Source of the DNA: Bacillota bacterium
GTDB taxonomy: Bacteria > Bacillota > Clostridia > Christensenellales > SZUA-584
Direction: 5' to 3'
DNA: 64,000 bases
Assembly (NCBI GenBank): GCA_023410475.1
Contig: JAEYPS010000018.1
Location: 1 to 64,000, forward strand
Shown here: piece after piece, positions 8,621 to 16,875 of the stretch
Numbering within the stretch: position 1 is the stretch's first letter
Layout of the letters: the number at the start of each line of letters is the position of its first letter
Position numbers and translations under genes: made by a program
The notes under the pieces: model-generated
Databases searched by the model: none
The model's input: only the letters and a program-made list of their open reading frames with translations
What the model was told of the DNA's origin: nothing

Positions 8621-11600
8621 TTATTCACCGATAAAAACTATATCCGAAACTTTTCTTGTGTTTGAGGGGGGCTGGTTGACCACCTCTCCCATAAATGTCA
8701 TCACTGAAGAATTTCCTCCCTGGAGATTGTACGCCTGCGTGCATCCGAGATCAAAGAAAACCTTCGACAGCTGTTCGAGCGTTAACCCTTCCGAATACCC
8801 CTTCTGCCTTCCATCCACGACTACAAAGCAGTAATGCCCCGGCTCATAATATCCTATTGACGTCAGCGGCTGACGTCCTTTTACATCACTGTTGAATTCG
8901 CTCATGAGCTTGCCGTCTTTGAGCAGCATAGGACCGTATGTCCAGGCCTGATAAGCACCCTCGGCCTCTAGCTTGGATAAATCAAGCTGATCGGCGCTGT
9001 ATGTGCGCATACTGCCGTCATAGTTCATCACAAGCACGTCCCCTGCCTTTTCGCTGCGGTAATTGATACCGTTGCGAACTACGGGTCCCGGGTTGAGAGC
9101 AAAGTTGTCGCCGTTGATGGCGATTACAGCGTTCTTTTCCCGGGCTATTATATCTGTCTGTTCCCGTTCTCCCATCTTCTCAGGACTGCCCGGAAACGCG
9201 GTCTTGAAGTATTTCGGTTCCGCTACATAAATATCCGCAACGAAGTACGTGACGCCGTTTTCCTGCACCTTGCCTACCGATACGTTTATATTTTCGCTTT
9301 TGTACGAGTTCTCGGTCTTCTCTACACCTTCGTCCGTAAACTTGCCGGCATATTTTTCGCGCCAGTCGTTAGGTTGAAAATCCAGTGTGCCCAGCAGACT
9401 ATGAAATAACGGTTCATATTTTTCAAAATCACTTTTTTTGTTGGAATACATGCTGCAAGAATAATTCTTGTAGGCACCGGTATATACGGCTTCCAGAACA
9501 CGAACCTCTTCACCGTTTTCAAGAGGCGCGCTTAACTCAATTATTTTTCCCTTCATATCTGAAGCCAAAACAGATTCTATCGAAAGGATCTCAAGATTCA
9601 ATATAACAGGCTGGTCCTCAGTCGCACCAAGCGCAATAAACCTGCTTTCCATATTTGTCTCCGGTGTCTGGGTGCTGCTCAAGATTTTTGAACTGGAAAT
9701 CTGGAATTGTATATCTGAATCCGGGTTATATAAAGTACCGGAACTATCGGTTATATCTTTCACCTTCCAGCCATTAGGAATCGAGACGGAAAGGCTGTTG
9801 TCTTTAAGCGTATATGTTCCTTGCCAGTTGTTCAATAAGTGCGCTTCTCTCGGCAGCAGCTCCGCCGTCCCTATTGCGTAAAAAGCAGCGGTAATACTTT
9901 CGTCCTCCTCTACCCACACCTTGAGTATCAGGTCATTTTTATAGTTGTTGTTAACTGCCCCTATTCCTCCGGAATCAGCGATATTTGGAAATACTGCTTC
10001 GCCGTTGGTTAATACCTTGACGGCCGGGTATGCGCACTTCTCCCATTCCTCCTCCGAATACTCCCAGTATCCTATGCCGCTGTCGAGGTCCGCACGCTGC
10101 GCTGCTCTGTAAATAGCCATAGCGGCTATTTCTATTCCTCCGCCAGTAACGACGATCGAATCGGCTGAAGCATTCTTGCCGTATTTCTCTCTGTAGCTGC
10201 CGCTGCCTTTATCATTCTCAAACAGATGCGCTGTCGCCGATTGCCATCCTATCCAAGCAGCTTCCTTCCATCCGGCCTCTTTTGTTATCGGCCCAAAAAC
10301 ATCAGGAATATTGACCTGTCTATTGCTGTCCTCGGCTGCTGCAAGCGAGCTGTCCATATGCGCGAACACGGTTCCGTCCAGCATATCCGCCACCTTTTTA
10401 ATGTTTGAATTTCTAGCTTCGTCACCGGCTACGGAACTGATGTCGAGGCTGTACGAAGCGATAAGCTCATGTCCCGGTATCTCGGGGACGGTAATGTTTG
10501 TTTTATCTGCATCGGGGCTTTTATCCGCGGCCACTGTACCCGTTACTGCCCCTGTGCACCCTGTTATCGCTATCGCGGCTGCCAGCACCAGGGCGAACGC
10601 CGTCAGCAAAGGGTTCTTCTTATATCTCGCTATCATTGTTATTCTCCTTTTAATACTGTATGTGCTTACCAGCACTCCGAAATGCCCGTTCTGAGGGCCC
10701 CACGCAAACAGCGCTTCAGCCAGTTTCGGCTTCTTCGGAGAAGATGTTCTGGCAAGGCTGAGCAGCGTCCCGGCATACCCGCGCCTGTCCTGCGTTTTCT
10801 TGAGCACTGCCATATCGCACATCACCTCTATGTCCTTTCTCGCGAGCAGAAGCGCCGCCCAGACAAGAGGGTTAAACCAGTGGATGATATTGAGTGCCGT
10901 TATCAGCAGCGACAGCAGCGTGTCCCCGCGCTTTATATGCGACAGCTCGTGAAGCAGCACATGCCTTTTCTCTTTTTTTGAAAGCCATCCGAACGAGGGT
11001 GATACGAGCAGCGTTGGGCGAAAAACACCGTATACCGCCGCCGTGTTTATGCCGCTCATATGCACCGCCTTTATATTGCTTTTGAGGCCAAGCTCCCTTT
11101 TGCAGTCTTCCAGCAGCTCTATAAACCCCGGCGCTTCGTAATCCCTGTTCTTTTTGAGTTCCCGCAGAAATCGCACATTGCCAAAGATGATGAATCCCGA
11201 CATTAGCGCCATCCCGAGCACCCACACAATAAAGCATATCTCCACCGCAGACAAGGCCGGATGAGCATAAGCTTCTCCTGCCGCCGAGGCGCTTTTTCCT
11301 GGCGCTGTTGTATTTACAGATGTTAATGCGGTGTTGCTGTTATATCCGTCAGGCTGAGGAGCCGAGTTTACCGCAGGGTTTTCTGCAGGCGTTATTGCGT
11401 CTGCCTCTTGCGGCATCATCCGCGGTGTAAATGTCTCAACTTCGGCCGCGGGCTGAATGGAGGCAACTCTCGCAAACAGGTTCTGTACGCTTAAGGGGCT
11501 CGGTATAATTACCGGCACCGCGAGCCGCACGATTATAAGCGCCGACAGAATGGGAAATATTATCCCCGGCCTTCGCCCAATGACAAGCCTAGCGCCCAGC

Positions 11601-11665
11601 GCCAGCAATATAAGCACGCCCGCGGATATAGATACCTCGAGCACGGTATTAAAAACTCCGGCCAT
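8621..11665 (-). CDS. BlaR1-like M56 metallopeptidase fused to a phosphodiester glycosidase domain
   Basis: A 1014-aa membrane protein. Residues 1-370 form a BlaR1/MecR1-type M56 module: several membrane segments and the cytoplasmic zinc motif HELSH at 239-243 with RKDIEVMCD near 276-284. A last hydrophobic segment at about 352-370 (ending ITGC) leads outside the cell. Residues 380 to about 800 are an extracytoplasmic region I do not recognise. Residues from about 830 to the end match the phosphodiester glycosidase (NAGPA-like, formerly DUF2233) family: AVIAINGDNF, GPVVRNG, TYGPMLLKDGK, FVVVDGRQKGYSEGLTL and AYNLQGGNSSVM. In BlaR1 the outer domain is a penicillin-binding sensor; here it is replaced. 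The gene starts nine bases after the BlaI-type repressor gene with AGGAGG ahead, so the pair should be a signal-protease/repressor system. Whether the glycosidase is catalytic or a ligand sensor is open. Confidence 0.8.
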   Translation of the reverse strand: MAGVFNTVLEVSISAGVLILLALGARLVIGRRPGIIFPILSALIIVRLAVPVIIPSPLSVQNLFARVASIQPAAEVETFTPRMMPQEADAITPAENPAVNSAPQPDGYNSNTALTSVNTTAPGKSASAAGEAYAHPALSAVEICFIVWVLGMALMSGFIIFGNVRFLRELKKNRDYEAPGFIELLEDCKRELGLKSNIKAVHMSGINTAAVYGVFRPTLLVSPSFGWLSKKEKRHVLLHELSHIKRGDTLLSLLITALNIIHWFNPLVWAALLLARKDIEVMCDMAVLKKTQDRRGYAGTLLSLARTSSPKKPKLAEALFAWGPQNGHFGVLVSTYSIKRRITMIARYKKNPLLTAFALVLAAAIAITGCTGAVTGTVAADKSPDADKTNITVPEIPGHELIASYSLDISSVAGDEARNSNIKKVADMLDGTVFAHMDSSLAAAEDSNRQVNIPDVFGPITKEAGWKEAAWIGWQSATAHLFENDKGSGSYREKYGKNASADSIVVTGGGIEIAAMAIYRAAQRADLDSGIGYWEYSEEEWEKCAYPAVKVLTNGEAVFPNIADSGGIGAVNNNYKNDLILKVWVEEDESITAAFYAIGTAELLPREAHLLNNWQGTYTLKDNSLSVSIPNGWKVKDITDSSGTLYNPDSDIQFQISSSKILSSTQTPETNMESRFIALGATEDQPVILNLEILSIESVLASDMKGKIIELSAPLENGEEVRVLEAVYTGAYKNYSCSMYSNKKSDFEKYEPLFHSLLGTLDFQPNDWREKYAGKFTDEGVEKTENSYKSENINVSVGKVQENGVTYFVADIYVAEPKYFKTAFPGSPEKMGEREQTDIIAREKNAVIAINGDNFALNPGPVVRNGINYRSEKAGDVLVMNYDGSMRTYSADQLDLSKLEAEGAYQAWTYGPMLLKDGKLMSEFNSDVKGRQPLTSIGYYEPGHYCFVVVDGRQKGYSEGLTLEQLSKVFFDLGCTQAYNLQGGNSSVMTFMGEVVNQPPSNTRKVSDIVFIGE

Positions 11666-11674
11666 ATCCGCCTC

Positions 11675-12040
11675 CTATTTGATGCCGTCCAGCAATTTCT
11701 TAAGTTCTTCAAGCTCTTTTTCGGAAAGCCCGCCGCTCTCTATAAAGCCCTTTACAAGCATGCCCGCCGAGCCCTTGTAAACGCGCTTCAGAAACATATC
11801 TGTCTCTATCCTCTTGACTTCATTTTCCTCGACAAGCGGGTAATACATCATCACCTTTTCCTGTATGACTCCTATCGCTTTTTTCTGCACGAGCCTTCGC
11901 ACCATGGTGAGTATGGTGCTCTGCGACCAGTCCGTCTCTTCGCTTACGGCTTTTATTATGTCGCTGCCGCTCAGGGGAGAGCGCTCCCAGAGCGCTTTCA
12001 TCACATACCATTCGCTTTCGCCTATCTTAGGTACCGCCAT
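11675..12040 (-). CDS. BlaI/MecI/CopY-family transcriptional repressor
   Basis: A 121-aa winged-helix repressor. The N-terminal half carries the family pattern PKIGESEWYVMKALW, then SGSDIIKAV and WSQSTILTMVRRLVQKKAI (recognition helix and wing), and the C-terminal half is the helical dimerisation arm with a Leu/Glu-rich end SEKELEELKKLLDGIK. In BlaI and MecI a cleavage site between the two domains is cut after the BlaR1-type protease is activated. It is first in an operon with the M56 fusion gene and has an operator in its own promoter, so it is expected to repress itself and its partner. The ATG at 12040 follows GAGGAGG. Not necessarily linked to beta-lactams: no beta-lactamase or PBP gene is adjacent. 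Confidence 0.92.
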   Translation of the reverse strand: MAVPKIGESEWYVMKALWERSPLSGSDIIKAVSEETDWSQSTILTMVRRLVQKKAIGVIQEKVMMYYPLVEENEVKRIETDMFLKRVYKGSAGMLVKGFIESGGLSEKELEELKKLLDGIK

Positions 12041-12064
12041 GTCGGGGCCTCCTCAAGCTTTTTA

Positions 12065-12118
12065 TGTTACATTGTAACGTTACACGATGATATTACAATG
12101 TAACATTACAGATGTCAA
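12065..12118 (-). promoter_or_regulatory. blaI promoter with paired BlaI-type operators
   Basis: A near-consensus promoter faces left: TTGACA (12118-12113), 17-base spacer, TAATAT (12095-12090). Two copies of TTACAATGTAA-type palindromes, each holding the TACA...TGTA core of BlaI/MecI operators, occur at 12093-12105 and 12065-12077; as 13-mers they are exact inverted copies of each other. One overlaps the spacer and -10 box, the other lies just downstream of the expected transcription start. A further palindrome TGTAACGTTACA spans 12073-12084. Confidence 0.88.
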
Positions 12119-12299
12119 GCGTTTTTTCCATAAATTTTTATTTATTAACATTTATTTTTATATGGACCGGGCGGGCTTGCTGTGTCGTCAGTCTCCCCTA
12201 ACCAAAGCACAACCAAGCTTATTATGTGTTTTGCTTTATAAATACGTGTAAATAATATATAATTGATAATAAATATAAGTTTCTTTTCAGGGGGACACC

Positions 12300-13319
12300 A
12301 TGAGGGCACTGTTTATCGGAGGCACGGGAACCATAAGCTCCGCCGTATCGGCGCTCGCCGTAAAGAGCGGCGTGGAGTTGTATCTTTTGAACCGCGGCAC
12401 GAGGCAGGCGCTCGTTCCGAAAGGCTCCAAAGTGTTGACGGCAGACATAAACGACGCGGACGAAGTGCGCGGCCTTATATCCGGCCTTAAGTTTGACGTA
12501 GTAGCGGATTTTATCGCTTTCGAACCGGCGCAGATAGAAAGGGACTGGCGTCTGTTCAAAGACAAGACGCGCCAGTATATATTCATAAGCTCGGCTTCGG
12601 CCTATCAAAAGCCCCTCTCGTCCCCGGTCATAACGGAAAGCACACCTCTTCACAACCCGTTCTGGCAGAATTCGAGAAACAAGATAGAGTGCGAAGAGTT
12701 GCTGATGGAAAAATACCGCCGCGAGGGCTTCCCCGTCACGATAGTGCGCCCGAGCCACACATACGGAGACTTTTCAGTGCCCGTCGCGGTACACGGCAGG
12801 AACGGCAGCTTTTCGGTAATAGAGCGCATACGCAAAGGCAAAAAAGTAATAGTGCACGGCGACGGTACATCGCTGTGGACGCTAACGCACAACACCGATT
12901 TCGCGAAGGCGTTTCTCGGGCTGATGGCAAACCCCCACGCCATAGGAGAAGCCTATCATATAACATCCGACGAAAGCCTCTCATGGAACCAGATATACAG
13001 CATAATCGGCGTGGTTCTAGGTATAGAGCCGGACATCGTGCACATACCCTCTGATGTGCTGGCGTCTCTGCACGAGCCGTTCTATGGCAGCCTGCTCGGC
13101 GACAAGGCTCATTCGGTGATATTCGACAACACAAAGATAAAGCGGGCTGTGCCCGGCTTTGCGGCGACTGTGCGCTTCGACGAAGGCGTACGCCAGACGC
13201 TGGCGTGTATTATCGGCAACAGGGAATGCTGGAAGGAAGACCGCGAGTTCGATTCATGGTGCGACAGGGTTGCAAAGGCTTGCGAAGGAGGCCTAAAAGA
13301 CCTTCCCATACTTAAATAA
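12300..13319 (+). CDS. NAD-dependent epimerase/dehydratase family protein (extended SDR)
   Basis: A 339-aa cytoplasmic protein with a Rossmann fold: the nucleotide-binding FIGGTGTISSAV opens the protein, and strands ending VLTADIND and VVADFIAF follow. The usual SDR YxxxK is not clear; the segment ISSASAYQKP carries Ser/Tyr/Lys in a related position, and TIVRPSHTYGD is the typical motif of UDP-sugar epimerase-like and atypical SDR proteins. It likely acts on a sugar or nucleotide sugar, but the substrate cannot be assigned. The gene starts after GGGGG and is followed 12 bases later by the aldo/keto reductase gene, so the two probably form an operon ending at the terminator at 14268. Confidence 0.78.
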   Translation: MRALFIGGTGTISSAVSALAVKSGVELYLLNRGTRQALVPKGSKVLTADINDADEVRGLISGLKFDVVADFIAFEPAQIERDWRLFKDKTRQYIFISSASAYQKPLSSPVITESTPLHNPFWQNSRNKIECEELLMEKYRREGFPVTIVRPSHTYGDFSVPVAVHGRNGSFSVIERIRKGKKVIVHGDGTSLWTLTHNTDFAKAFLGLMANPHAIGEAYHITSDESLSWNQIYSIIGVVLGIEPDIVHIPSDVLASLHEPFYGSLLGDKAHSVIFDNTKIKRAVPGFAATVRFDEGVRQTLACIIGNRECWKEDREFDSWCDRVAKACEGGLKDLPILK

Positions 13320-13331
13320 AGGAGGCGTTTA

Positions 13332-14249
13332 ATGAGAACTATAAAGCTTGGAGCAAGCTCTCTCAGCGTGCCCGCCTTGGCGGTGGGATGCATGCGCATT
13401 ACGGACTTGACGGCTGCCGATGCCGAGCGATTCGTTGCCGCCGCGATTGAGGAAGGCGCGTGCTTCTTCGACCACGCGGACATATATGGAAAAGGGCGCA
13501 GCGAAGAGGTGTTCGCGAATGCCCTTAATATGAACAGCGCGGTCAGAGAAAAAGTATACATACAGTCTAAATGCGGGATACGCTTCGGCTGGTACGATTT
13601 CTCAAAGCAGCATATACTCGAGTCTGTGGACGGAAGCCTAAAGCGCCTCAAGACGGACTATCTCGACGTGCTGCTGCTTCACCGCCCCGACGCTCTTGTA
13701 GAGCCCGAGGAGGTTGCCGAGGCGTTCGACATGCTCGAGAGCTCCGGAAAGGTAAGATATTTCGGAGTCTCAAACCACAACCCCGCTCAGATGCGCCTGC
13801 TGCAAAAGTATATTACGCAGCCACTTGTCGCGAATCAGCTTCAGCTGAGCATAGCGCACGCGGGGCTTATATCCGCGGGCATAAACGTCAACATCGAAAA
13901 CGAATCTGCAACAGACCGAGACGGCGGTGTGCTCGACTTTTGCAGGCTTCATGATATCACCGTTCAGCCGTGGTCGCCGTTCCAGTACGGATTTATGGAG
14001 GGAGTGTTCCTGGGCAGCGACAGGTACAGGGATCTCAATTTAAAGATAAACGACATAGCCGAGAAGTACGGCGTTTCGGATACAACGATAGCTCTCGCGT
14101 GGCTGCTGCGCCACCCGGCGAACATGCAGCCCGTTACCGGGACTATGAACATACAGCGTCTCAAAGACTGCTGCAAGGCAGCGGATATACGGATAACGCG
14201 CGAGGAATGGTATGAGATATACCGCGCGGCAGGCAACAAGGTGCCGTAA
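13332..14249 (+). CDS. Aldo/keto reductase
   Basis: A 305-aa NADP-dependent oxidoreductase of the AKR superfamily, related to the YdhF-type group. The catalytic tetrad can be seen as D47 and Y52 (FFDHADIYG), K80 (QSKCG) and H117 (LLLHRPD); the cofactor-binding end of the barrel includes TVQPWSPFQYG and the late PVTGTMNIQRL. It reduces aldehydes or ketones, often sugar-derived, in the cytoplasm; substrate unknown. AAGGAGG precedes the ATG. Co-transcribed with the SDR gene just upstream, suggesting a paired oxidation/reduction of a sugar-like metabolite (inference). Confidence 0.88.
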   Translation: MRTIKLGASSLSVPALAVGCMRITDLTAADAERFVAAAIEEGACFFDHADIYGKGRSEEVFANALNMNSAVREKVYIQSKCGIRFGWYDFSKQHILESVDGSLKRLKTDYLDVLLLHRPDALVEPEEVAEAFDMLESSGKVRYFGVSNHNPAQMRLLQKYITQPLVANQLQLSIAHAGLISAGINVNIENESATDRDGGVLDFCRLHDITVQPWSPFQYGFMEGVFLGSDRYRDLNLKINDIAEKYGVSDTTIALAWLLRHPANMQPVTGTMNIQRLKDCCKAADIRITREEWYEIYRAAGNKVP

Positions 14250-14267
14250 GCTCTATATTATGAAAAG

Positions 14268-14290
14268 ACAGGGCCGCCCCTGTTTTTTTG
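14268..14290 (+). terminator. Rho-independent terminator of the SDR-AKR operon
   Basis: ACAGGG (14268-14273) pairs with CCCTGT (14278-14283) across CCGC, followed by TTTTTT. It lies 18 bases beyond the aldo/keto reductase stop codon. Confidence 0.85.
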
Positions 14291-14302
14291 TGTCACGTTT
14301 AA

Positions 14303-15214
14303 TCAGTAAGGTCTTTTGAGCCTGTCCATAACATACCGCCCGCTCTCGCTCAGGTGCTCTTCGCTCCAGTTCTCGGGCGCTCCGGGCAGCAGCGCCGCGC
14401 TCGTCTCGTCCCTGTCGCCAAGGCTCCAGTTGCACCAGCTTATGCCCAGCCCTTCAAGGAAATCAAGCCAAACGTCGCTTTGCTCTGTAAACACTCCCCC
14501 GCTGCCGTCCGCCCTGCTCACGCCCCACTCGCTCGCAAACACGGGAGCGCCCATTTCGAGCGCCCTTCGGCATTTGCTTCGCAGTTCTTCCCCGTGCGTT
14601 CCCGCGTAAAAGTGAAGCGTATACATTATGTTATCATATTTTAGAGGGTCGGCTGCCGCTATGTCCACGTCCTGGCTCCATGTGGGCGAGCCTACAAGTA
14701 TAACCGATTCCGGAGCGTTTTCGCGTATTACGGGTATAATCCTCTCGGCGAACGGCTTCACGCTGCCGCTCCACGTTACGTCCGCGCCGTTGGGCTCGTT
14801 GCATATCTCGTATATAACGCCCGGCTCGTTCTTATACCTTTTGCTCATGTCGCGGAAAAACTCCTCCGCCTTGTCAGCGTTTGCCATAGGGTCGTTGTCA
14901 AACAGTATGTGCCAGTCGATTATGGCGTACATACCGAGAGACAGCGTGTCGTCGACGGCCCGTATAACATCCTGCTTGACCGACGGGTCCGAAAGATACC
15001 CTCCCTCGTCTGTATACATCGCTATCCTGAACACATTGGCGCCCGCTTTTTTCGTCGCCTCTATGCTTCCCCGACGGGCGAACTTCGGATACCACTGCAT
15101 TCCGTGGCTGCTCATCCCTCTCAGCAGCGCAGCGTCTGCGTCTTTGTTTAGAAGCCGAGTCTTTACTACCCTTAGCCCTGCATGGTGTGAGACACCCTTC
15201 CATAAATTTTCCAT
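14303..15214 (-). CDS. Intracellular glycoside hydrolase family 5 (cellulase/mannanase-type)
   Basis: A 303-aa single-domain GH5 (clan A barrel) enzyme. The acid/base glutamate is E140 in YEICNEPNG and the nucleophile is E229 in VFASEWGVS; WHILFDNDP and YTLHFYAGTHG are further substrate-site blocks. It should cut beta-1,4-glucan or related oligosaccharides. There is no signal peptide, lipobox or binding module, so it probably acts in the cytoplasm on imported oligosaccharides, which is unusual for endoglucanase-like GH5. I chose the ATG at 15214 because GGAGG is five bases upstream; the adjacent ATG at 15217 is too close, and an upstream in-frame ATG at 15337 would run through the neighbouring terminator. 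Monocistronic by position. Confidence 0.85.
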   Translation of the reverse strand: MENLWKGVSHHAGLRVVKTRLLNKDADAALLRGMSSHGMQWYPKFARRGSIEATKKAGANVFRIAMYTDEGGYLSDPSVKQDVIRAVDDTLSLGMYAIIDWHILFDNDPMANADKAEEFFRDMSKRYKNEPGVIYEICNEPNGADVTWSGSVKPFAERIIPVIRENAPESVILVGSPTWSQDVDIAAADPLKYDNIMYTLHFYAGTHGEELRSKCRRALEMGAPVFASEWGVSRADGSGGVFTEQSDVWLDFLEGLGISWCNWSLGDRDETSAALLPGAPENWSEEHLSESGRYVMDRLKRPY

Positions 15215-15294
15215 CATAACCTCCGTATTCGTGTCGTTTGACAGCAAGCATATATTATCCCTATACTGGTTGGTTTCTGTAAAAATTGTAAACC

Positions 15295-15325
15295 AAAAAA
15301 CGCCGCTTGTAAAGAAACGGCGTTT
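15295..15325 (-). terminator. Rho-independent terminator of the MsmK-like ATPase gene
   Basis: AAACGCCG (15298-15305) pairs with CGGCGTTT (15318-15325) and the leftward RNA ends in a U run. It is 50 bases beyond the ATPase stop codon. Confidence 0.82.
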
Positions 15326-15331
15326 AAGCAC

Positions 15332-15355
15332 CCCCAAGCCTTAAAACTTTTGGGG
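15332..15355. repeat. Diverged copy of the GTCCCCAAAA hairpin repeat
   Basis: CCCCAAGCCTTAAAACTTTTGGGG is an inverted repeat just beyond the ATPase stop codon. Read on the minus strand (CCCCAAAAG...GGCTTGGGG) it resembles the copies at 31229-31285, 33722-33752 and 54578-54609. The match is weaker than among those, so family membership is tentative. Confidence 0.4.
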
Positions 15356-15374
15356 CTCTGTATAGATTTTTATA

Positions 15375-16493
15375 TCAGATAAACAGCGATTGCTCTGTTT
15401 GCGGATCGAAGAGGTGGATAAGGCTGCCGGGCATATCGAAATATACGTACGTGTCTTTGCCTTGTTTGTATGCCTCTTCGGTATAGTCTGTCGTGGGCAC
15501 GCGTATTACCACCATGTCTTCGTTAACAAGCACATGCAGGTGTATCTCGCTTCCCATCATCTCCGAAACGTCAACTTTAGCCTCTATGCTGTTCGCCGTG
15601 CCTCGGGGCACAAGAGTTATATGCTCGGGCCTTATACCCAGTATTACATCGCCCGTTTTTGTCTTTTTGCGCGCCAGAACGTCCTGTTTGTCTTGCGGAA
15701 GCTCATACCGCGCGTCATACAGCCTTGCCGCGTACTTCCCGCCCGTCAGCTCGAGAGTGGCCTTAAAGAAATTCATCTGCGGAGTGCCTATAAAGCCCGC
15801 CACAAAAAGATTAGCGGGAGAATGGAATACCTGCTGGGGCTCTCCTATCTGCTGAATAAAGCCATCCTTCATAACAACTATCCGGTCCCCCAGCGTCATG
15901 GCCTCGGTCTGATCGTGAGTAACGTATATAAACGTCGTGTCTACCCGCTCCCTCATCTTGATTATCTCTGCGCGCATCTGGTTTCTCAGCTTGGCGTCAA
16001 GGTTTGAGAGAGGCTCATCCATTAGGAACACTTTTGGCTCGCGGACTATTGCCCGCCCAATAGCAACCCTCTGGCGCTGTCCTCCCGACAGAGCCTTGGG
16101 CCTGCGCTTGAGAAGTTCTGTGATACCGAGTATCTCGGCCGCCTGATTGACCTTTTCGTCTATGACGCTTTTCTTCTCTTTGCGCAGCTTAAGTGAAAAC
16201 GCCATGTTCTCGTAGACGGTCATATGCGGATAAAGGGCGTAATTCTGAAATACCATCGCTATATCCCGGTCTTTGGGGGCTACATTGTTCACCAGCGTGT
16301 CTTCAATGTATATCTCGCCGTCCGATATTTCCTCGAGCCCGGCAACCATACGAAGCGTAGTTGATTTACCGCAGCCCGACGGGCCGACAAGCACGATAAA
16401 TTCTTTGTCTGAGATCTCGAGGTTGAAGTTATCCACCGCGACAACATTCTTATCGTATATCTTCTTAACGTTTTTAAGGGTTACATTTGCCAT
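15375..16493 (-). CDS. ABC sugar transporter ATPase, MsmK/UgpC/MalK type
   Basis: A 372-aa ATPase that would energise CUT1-type sugar ABC importers at the membrane. Walker A GPSGCGKST, Q-loop FQNYALYPHMT, signature ALSGGQRQRVAIGRAI, Walker B VFLMDEPLSNLD and switch histidine VTHDQTEA are all intact, and the C-terminal regulatory OB-type domain (ILGIRPEHITLVP onward) is present. No CUT1 permease or binding protein gene lies beside it; orphan ATPases of this type (MsmX of Bacillus) serve several importers at once, and that is the likely role here. The start at 16493 is preceded by AAGGAG at nine bases; an upstream in-frame ATG at 16562 has no such site. Confidence 0.92.
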   Translation of the reverse strand: MANVTLKNVKKIYDKNVVAVDNFNLEISDKEFIVLVGPSGCGKSTTLRMVAGLEEISDGEIYIEDTLVNNVAPKDRDIAMVFQNYALYPHMTVYENMAFSLKLRKEKKSVIDEKVNQAAEILGITELLKRRPKALSGGQRQRVAIGRAIVREPKVFLMDEPLSNLDAKLRNQMRAEIIKMRERVDTTFIYVTHDQTEAMTLGDRIVVMKDGFIQQIGEPQQVFHSPANLFVAGFIGTPQMNFFKATLELTGGKYAARLYDARYELPQDKQDVLARKKTKTGDVILGIRPEHITLVPRGTANSIEAKVDVSEMMGSEIHLHVLVNEDMVVIRVPTTDYTEEAYKQGKDTYVYFDMPGSLIHLFDPQTEQSLFI

Positions 16494-16784
16494 AAGGTCC
16501 GACTCCTTCTTCGCTCGAGGCCAAAACGCCCGTCGCGGTTTTCTAAAATGTCCGATACGCAAAAGCGCGCGCGCGGGCGCGACGCCGCAAATAAAAGGAT
16601 CTGCTGTTCAGCTTTACAGTATATAATATACATTAATTGCACGTATCATCGCAACATGAATAATGTTACCCGTTTTGACAGGCAGTTTTTTGAGTAAGCA
16701 TTTATTTTACTTTTCCGGGGTAAAAATTTCCCCTGCTTATGCTTGCGTTACCACATGATACGACTAAAATGTTTTCAGGGTATA
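16494..16784 (-). other. Leader and promoter region of the MsmK-like gene
   Basis: No gene is supported. On the minus strand TTGCGA and TATATT, 18 bases apart (about 16653 to 16625), form a plausible promoter for the ATPase gene. The inverted repeat-like GGGGTAAAAATTTCCCC near 16718 is a short palindrome that could be an operator. Confidence 0.4.
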
Positions 16785-16818
16785 AAAAAGCGCGGGGCAT
16801 TCGTTTGACGCTCCGCGC
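16785..16818 (-). terminator. Rho-independent terminator of the MFS carrier gene
   Basis: GCGCGGGGC (from 16790) pairs with GCTCCGCGC (to 16818) with one bulge, and the A run at 16785-16789 gives a U tract on the leftward RNA. It lies about 60 bases beyond the MFS stop codon. Confidence 0.82.
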
Positions 16819-16875
16819 CAGCAATTTAATATCCATGTATATGACCGATGCATGCGCTGTCAATATGAGTGTTTG

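Noticed and set aside
6868..12118. Beta-lactam resistance locus because of BlaI and BlaR-like proteins
   Set aside because: The outer domain is not a penicillin-binding domain and no beta-lactamase or PBP gene is adjacent.
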